The notes beneath the pieces are model-generated. The model was given only the letters and a program-made list of their open reading frames with translations, searched no databases and was not told where the DNA came from. A stretch of DNA of 64,000 bases from an uncultured Bacteroides sp. (GTDB lineage Bacteria > Bacteroidota > Bacteroidia > Bacteroidales > Bacteroidaceae), in assembly GCA_902492205.1 (NCBI GenBank), contig CABUKU010000002.1, positions 1 to 64,000 of the forward strand, read 5' to 3'. Below, in pieces: positions 59,719-64,000 of this stretch (position 1 is its first letter; every line of letters starts with the position of its first letter). Made by a program: the position numbers and the translations under genes.

Positions 59719-61860
59719 ATGAAAAAAATCAATTTAATAATGATGACTGCAGCAGCAATGCTGGCTTCATGTACAGGAAGTCAGCAGCAAAGCAATGGCG
59801 ACCGGGCACTCATTGGCAAACAGGAAATCACCATCAAAGATGGTCGAATGACACCTGAAGCTCTTTGGGCTATGGGACGTATCGGAAGTCTGGACATTTC
59901 ACCGGACAACAAGAAAATCGTGTACTCGGTAACTTATTACAGTGTACCCGAAAACAAAAGTAACAGTGAAATCTTCGTAATGAACGCAGATGGAACAGAC
60001 AACAAACAAATTACCCATACAATTTTCGGAGAGTATGAACCTCAATGGATTAAAGGAGGAACAAAAATCGCCTTTCTTTGCACAGAAAGTGGTGGAAGTC
60101 AAATATGGGAAATGAATCCCGATGGAACCGACCGTAAAATCCTGTCTGAATTTGAAGGCAGCATTGACGGTTATTCTTTCTCACCGGATGGAAAAAAGGT
60201 ACTTTTCATCTCACAAGTAAAATACGGACAGAAAACAGCAGACATTTATCCCGATCTTCCCAAAGCATCCGGTATTATTGTCAATGACTTGATGTACAAA
60301 CATTGGGACGAATGGGTAGAAACCGTTCCCCACCCCTTTATTGCGGACTTTAATGGAGAAAAACTCAGTAACATAACTGATATTATGGAAGGAGAACCAT
60401 TTGAAGCTCCTTTGAAACCTTTCGGTGGTATTGAGCAATTGGCTTGGAGCCCGGATTCAAAAAGTGTCGCTTACACTTGCCGTAAAAAGACAGGTAAAGA
60501 ATATGCTCTCTCCACAGATTCGGATATATACCTTTATGACATAGAAAACGGAAAAACAGAAAATCTTTGCAAGGATTATCTCAATCGTTTCCATGTAGAC
60601 GGAATGCCCGATATAAAAAAGGAAGACAGAAATGAGGGATATGATACCAATCCTAAATTTTCTCCCGATGGCAAATACATCGCATGGCAAAGTATGGAGC
60701 GTGACGGCTATGAAAGCGACCGCAACCGCCTCTGCGTATTCAATCGGGAGACTAAAGAGAAAGGTTATGTAACAGAGCAATTCGAATCGGGCATAGACGA
60801 TTATTGCTGGAACAACGATTCGCAATCATTGTATTTCATCGGTGTATGGCATGGCACTACCATGATTTACCGCACAAACTTAAACGGAAACATCGAAAAA
60901 CTTACCGATGGAGATTATGATTATGCCTCTGTAGCAATGGCAGGTAAAAACATCATCGCCAAACGCCATTCTATGAGTATGGGAGATGAAATTTATTCAT
61001 TAGACCAACAAGGGCAGATAACACAACTTTCCACAGAAAATAAGCATATCTATGATCAGTTGACCATGGGTAAAGTAGAAGGCAGATGGATTAAGACTAC
61101 TGACGGAAAACAAATGCTGACTTGGATTATTTATCCTCCCCATTTTGATCCTAATAAGAAGTACCCTACCCTATTGTTCTGTGAAGGTGGTCCTCAAAGT
61201 CCGGTCAGCCAATTCTGGTCATATCGTTGGAATATGCAGATTATGGCAGCCAACGATTATATCATAGTTGCTCCTAACCGCCGTGGATTACCCGGATTCG
61301 GTATGGAATGGCTGGAACAAATCAGTGGTGACTATGGAGGCCAGTGCATGAAAGATTATCTTTCTGCCATTGACGAAATGGCTAAAGAACCTTATGTGGA
61401 TGCCGATCATTTAGGATGTGTAGGTGCAAGTTTCGGCGGATTCTCCGTATACTGGCTTGCAGGACATCATGAGAAACGCTTTAAAGCATTTATCGCTCAC
61501 GACGGATTCTTCAACATGGAACAACAATATTTGGAAACCGAAGAAATGTGGTTTGCCAACTGGGATTTAGGTGGTCCGTTCTGGGATAAGAATAATAAAG
61601 TAGCTCAAAACAGTTTTGCAAACTCTCCACATAAATTTGTAGATAAATGGGATACTCCTATCCTCTGCATTCATGGAGAAAAAGATTATCGCATCTTGGC
61701 ATCACAAGGAATGTCTGCTTTCAATGCCGCAGTACTGAGAGGTATTCCTGCCGAATTGCTTCTTTTCCCTGATGAAAACCATTGGGTATTGAAACCGCAA
61801 AACGGTGTGCTTTGGCAACGTACTTTCTTTGCTTGGCTAGACAAGTGGTTGAAAAAGTAA
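59719..61860 (+). CDS. S9-family peptidase lipoprotein (DPP5/acylaminoacyl-peptidase type)
   Basis: A 713-residue exported serine peptidase. Lipobox MLASC (Cys18), a seven-bladed WD40-like propeller about 60-440 with SPDGKKV and SPDSKSV blade repeats, then the prolyl-oligopeptidase domain about 460-713: nucleophile in GASFGGFS near 574, Asp in HGEKDYRI near 655, His in DENHWVLKP near 688. It resembles dipeptidyl-peptidase 5 of Porphyromonas and would cleave short peptides in the periplasm or at the surface. Transcribed alone. Confidence 0.92.
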   Translation: MKKINLIMMTAAAMLASCTGSQQQSNGDRALIGKQEITIKDGRMTPEALWAMGRIGSLDISPDNKKIVYSVTYYSVPENKSNSEIFVMNADGTDNKQITHTIFGEYEPQWIKGGTKIAFLCTESGGSQIWEMNPDGTDRKILSEFEGSIDGYSFSPDGKKVLFISQVKYGQKTADIYPDLPKASGIIVNDLMYKHWDEWVETVPHPFIADFNGEKLSNITDIMEGEPFEAPLKPFGGIEQLAWSPDSKSVAYTCRKKTGKEYALSTDSDIYLYDIENGKTENLCKDYLNRFHVDGMPDIKKEDRNEGYDTNPKFSPDGKYIAWQSMERDGYESDRNRLCVFNRETKEKGYVTEQFESGIDDYCWNNDSQSLYFIGVWHGTTMIYRTNLNGNIEKLTDGDYDYASVAMAGKNIIAKRHSMSMGDEIYSLDQQGQITQLSTENKHIYDQLTMGKVEGRWIKTTDGKQMLTWIIYPPHFDPNKKYPTLLFCEGGPQSPVSQFWSYRWNMQIMAANDYIIVAPNRRGLPGFGMEWLEQISGDYGGQCMKDYLSAIDEMAKEPYVDADHLGCVGASFGGFSVYWLAGHHEKRFKAFIAHDGFFNMEQQYLETEEMWFANWDLGGPFWDKNNKVAQNSFANSPHKFVDKWDTPILCIHGEKDYRILASQGMSAFNAAVLRGIPAELLLFPDENHWVLKPQNGVLWQRTFFAWLDKWLKK

Positions 61861-61871
61861 ATTTCCTATAA

Positions 61872-61897
61872 AATCTCCCCTCTTGAGAGGGGAGATT
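61872..61897. terminator. Bidirectional terminator after the S9 peptidase
   Basis: AATCTCCCCTC, loop TTGA, GAGGGGAGATT: an 11-bp perfect stem between converging genes. Confidence 0.75.
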
Positions 61898-61917
61898 AAT
61901 TTAAGGCATTCTCTTTT

Positions 61918-62502
61918 TTATTTTAGGAAATAGACAATTGACACTGCCGCTTTAGTCGGCCCCCAATAATTCCTTTTAAAACTCCCCTCTTTGTCCCCGC
62001 ACGCATAACACTCATATTTGTTGTAACGTGTATGAACATATCCTATCCCTGCCGATAAATCAAGGCTCCACCTCACAGAAAGAGGAAACTGATACCCCAC
62101 GGTCATCCCGGCACCTGTTCCCCACCCTTTATAACGGTTATCTTTCAAAGAATTGATAAATTTCAAACCACCCACATTGTAATCGCCTCCGAAAACATTT
62201 ACTCCCATATTCCAGCCCAAAAAAGACTCGCAGAACCAATACCTTACTTCACCAGAAGCAAGCCAATGATGAATCTTGGGGTTCATTTTGTTGCCTTGGG
62301 CATCCTCATGCTCCGCAAAACGAAAAGGATTATAGCCGCAAGTCAGGGATGCCGTGCAATGTTTGGACAATTGGCATTCCAGCCCAATGTTAGGGGTAGT
62401 TGTGGCAAGATAAAGAAGGTTTGTTTTTATCGCAACGGTTTGTCCCGATATGGGCAAGGCTACGAGTAACACCAGCAGAAGAAGAATATTATTCTGTTTC
62501 AT
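61918..62502 (-). CDS. DUF3575 protein (fimbriae-locus accessory)
   Basis: A 194-residue protein with a signal peptide (about 1-20, PISGQ) and a predicted outer-membrane-type beta-barrel: AIKTNLLYLATTTPNIGLEC, alternating strands with FRYWF-like aromatics, and a terminal AAVSIVYFLK. DUF3575 proteins accompany DUF3868 and fimbrillin genes in Bacteroides. Of two possible starts I prefer MKQNNILL at 62502, which leaves a normal signal peptide; it overlaps the end of the upstream gene by 14 bp, so translation is coupled. Confidence 0.82.
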   Translation of the reverse strand: MKQNNILLLLVLLVALPISGQTVAIKTNLLYLATTTPNIGLECQLSKHCTASLTCGYNPFRFAEHEDAQGNKMNPKIHHWLASGEVRYWFCESFLGWNMGVNVFGGDYNVGGLKFINSLKDNRYKGWGTGAGMTVGYQFPLSVRWSLDLSAGIGYVHTRYNKYECYACGDKEGSFKRNYWGPTKAAVSIVYFLK

Positions 62503-63547
62503 AAGTTTCCGTATAATGTATTTCACAAACAGTACGACGAAGTTTGGGCAGGAAAGCGCTTTTCAGTGTCCTGTATGCCTTTCCACCGTCAAGCATCCTG
62601 ATTCTATCCTCCTTTTCGTCCGGAGAAAGGTTGGAAGCAATAATTAAAAGTAACTCTTCCTTATAAGGCATATCCGAATTTTCCAAAGATACCTTCAGCC
62701 CTTGCCAGTCCTCCGCCACGCTTGCCGTGCGGAAAGGAAGTTCACGGTAACGCAAAATATCTTGCAGGTAATCCCTTAAAGCAAGAGTACGCCCATAAGC
62801 CAGCTCTTCATTATGTCGGTAAGGTCCTTCGGGAGAAGCATACCCCGTCATGCTAACCAAGTCTATTTTCACCTCATGCAAAGTGAGGAGACTATCGAGG
62901 GCAGTTTGCAGCTTATGCAATTCTACCCGGTTGTTTCCAAAACCGGGAAGTATCTCCATCCGGTTCACGGGGAAAGCAAGATAGTCAAGAAACAGGGTTA
63001 CTTTGGCAACCTTGTGTCGTACGGATTCCGTTACCTGCTCCATCGTTTTTGCAGGTTGTAAAGGAATTAATTTCATTTCATTTTCATTGCCCCTCACGGT
63101 TGCAAGCTGTTGCAATGTCTGTTCCATGGGATCACCGCCACAACCGCATAAATCTCTGGAGAGAAAAACCTTTGCCCCGTTCATCCACGGGAGATAGATA
63201 CACGAATCGGCATAATTGATAATCCCCGCACCTGTTTTGCCACACTTCACTGTCAGGCAGTCTGTCGGCACAACATTGCTTTCCTGTCGTTTATATATCA
63301 AGTGCCTCCATGTCCCGTTTACTCTTACCGGACGTAAAGCCTGCTGATGTTTTCCGTCACTGACCACAGGAGTAATGACGAGTGATTGTTTTTTCCCCAG
63401 TCTGAGACTATCCAGATTCAAACTCAGATTAACCTGCAGATAAGTATGTGAAACGGTTCCCGTCCGCATTTGCGCCTGTGCCGGAGTTACCGGCAGACAC
63501 ATGGCAAACATTATTCCCGTGATTATATGTATTATCGTCTGTTTCAT
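62489..63547 (-). CDS. DUF3868 protein with OmpA-like C-terminal domain
   Basis: A 352-residue exported protein (signal peptide 1-25, AQAQ). The N-terminal DUF3868 domain (about 28-150) is beta-rich and has a CGCGG turn near 134; the second half (about 185-330) looks like an OmpA-type peptidoglycan-binding fold with LPGFGNNRVELHKLQTALDS and VSMTGYASPEGPYRHNEELA. It may tie fimbriae to the cell wall or act in their assembly. It starts 2 bp after the stop of the fimbrillin-like gene. Confidence 0.85.
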   Translation of the reverse strand: MKQTIIHIITGIMFAMCLPVTPAQAQMRTGTVSHTYLQVNLSLNLDSLRLGKKQSLVITPVVSDGKHQQALRPVRVNGTWRHLIYKRQESNVVPTDCLTVKCGKTGAGIINYADSCIYLPWMNGAKVFLSRDLCGCGGDPMEQTLQQLATVRGNENEMKLIPLQPAKTMEQVTESVRHKVAKVTLFLDYLAFPVNRMEILPGFGNNRVELHKLQTALDSLLTLHEVKIDLVSMTGYASPEGPYRHNEELAYGRTLALRDYLQDILRYRELPFRTASVAEDWQGLKVSLENSDMPYKEELLLIIASNLSPDEKEDRIRMLDGGKAYRTLKSAFLPKLRRTVCEIHYTETYETE

Positions 63548-63549
63548 AG

Positions 63550-64000
63550 TTAATGCGGCATTTTTTCTGTCAGACTGTATTCCACCCTTGTGGAAATTGA
63601 ATTGGAAACATCCCCTATCATCAAAGTATACAGACGGTTGCGCCTGATGTCGAATCCTGTCATGGGTATGGAAATCATATTTTCCGAACCGTTCAGTGTG
63701 TAACGTAAAAGCAGAACGGGTGCATCGCCACGGGATTGGAGGTATTCATACATGTAAAGTGCTTTTTTGCAAGTACCTCCGGTCAGTACTTCTTCCATAG
63801 ATACGTTTATATTCTGAGTTTGCGATACCGGAGATTTGTAATCCCATTGCTCTGCTGTGAGTGTCCTGTCACTGCCCCGTTCAAACAGGTAACCAAGCGG
63901 TGAACAGTTCTTGATGCCAATATTCCGTAACTTAAAATTCTTTTCCGCCGACACGTTGTTGACAACATCCACCCGGGCCACGATGCGTTGGAGCTTCACC
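63550..64000 (-). CDS. Fimbrillin-family protein, 3' part only
   Basis: The last 149 codons of a gene that continues past the right edge. LQRIVARVDVVNNV matches the conserved strand of FimA/FimB/Mfa-type fimbrillin and fimbrial-anchor proteins, followed by the pattern ALYMYEYLQSRGDAPVLLLRY and a terminal strand NRLYTLMIGDVSNSISTRVEYSL. Most likely a fimbrial subunit or minor anchor (FimB/Mfa2-like) of the operon with DUF3868 and DUF3575. The GTG at 63999 is only where the window cuts it. Confidence 0.75.
   Translation of the reverse strand, partial: VKLQRIVARVDVVNNVSAEKNFKLRNIGIKNCSPLGYLFERGSDRTLTAEQWDYKSPVSQTQNINVSMEEVLTGGTCKKALYMYEYLQSRGDAPVLLLRYTLNGSENMISIPMTGFDIRRNRLYTLMIGDVSNSISTRVEYSLTEKMPH

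Overview
The window looks like a chromosomal segment of a Bacteroides or close Bacteroidales relative. The evidence is a SusC/SusD pair, lipoproteins with acidic residues after the lipobox Cys, DUF4488/DUF3078/DUF3868/DUF3575 proteins, an Rnf operon headed by an RseC-like gene, and Bacteroidetes-type promoters (TTTG, 19-21 bp, TAnnTTTG). The low to moderate GC and mostly housekeeping content argue against a large mobile element. No rRNA, CRISPR array, insertion sequence or phage gene was seen.

Layout. 0-4 kb: an N-terminally truncated YjbH-like gene, a surface lipoprotein, a small HAD protein, and a three-gene membrane/periplasmic operon (DUF4396, HsmA-like, PepSY-like). 4.1-4.5 kb: four tRNAs (Gly, Leu, Leu, Gly) on the minus strand. 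4.6-8.9 kb: nspC, a PcrA/UvrD helicase and superoxide dismutase. 9-13.6 kb: an orphan SusD/SusC pair. 14-20.2 kb: a thiamine operon (thiS-thiE-thiG-thiC-thiH-thiF-tenI-like) behind a TPP riboswitch. 20.2-31 kb: a membrane protein, a carboxylesterase lipoprotein, a 25-codon small gene, ppdK, rlmD, an RluA-type pseudouridine synthase, a 38-codon small membrane protein, a Cof-type HAD phosphatase and nhaA. 31-47.9 kb: a second antiporter, lepA, an acyltransferase, mntH with a C_GCAxxG protein, a DUF3795 protein, a TSCPD protein with a YebC-family regulator, pheT, dnaB, ispE, galE and a nucleotidyltransferase. 48.6-54.2 kb: rseC-rnfBCDGEA. 54.5-64 kb: DUF3078, pyrG-yidC, an S9 peptidase, and the end of a fimbriae-type operon (DUF3575, DUF3868, fimbrillin-like) that runs off the right edge.

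The most unusual signal lies between the genes. Five intergenic regions (about 5.8, 18.8, 28.2, 38.6 and 48.2 kb) each hold a short tandem array of degenerate units with a strict 21-22 bp period, usually with a palindromic core. The word differs from locus to locus while the period and build are the same; only the arrays at 28.2 kb and the second half of 38.6 kb share a word. A looser relative lies at the left edge beside the truncated gene. The 48.2 kb array sits between two 70-bp copies of another sequence in inverted orientation (59/70 identical), whose substitutions in a predicted stem keep pairing. I know of no named element that matches, and this is the best candidate for something undescribed.

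Promoter -7 boxes were read by eye. Where one lies inside or just at an over-long reading frame it was used to choose a later start (ppdK, mntH, dnaB, the nucleotidyltransferase, one lipoprotein). Family assignments come from recognising motifs and whole-protein patterns, not from a database search.
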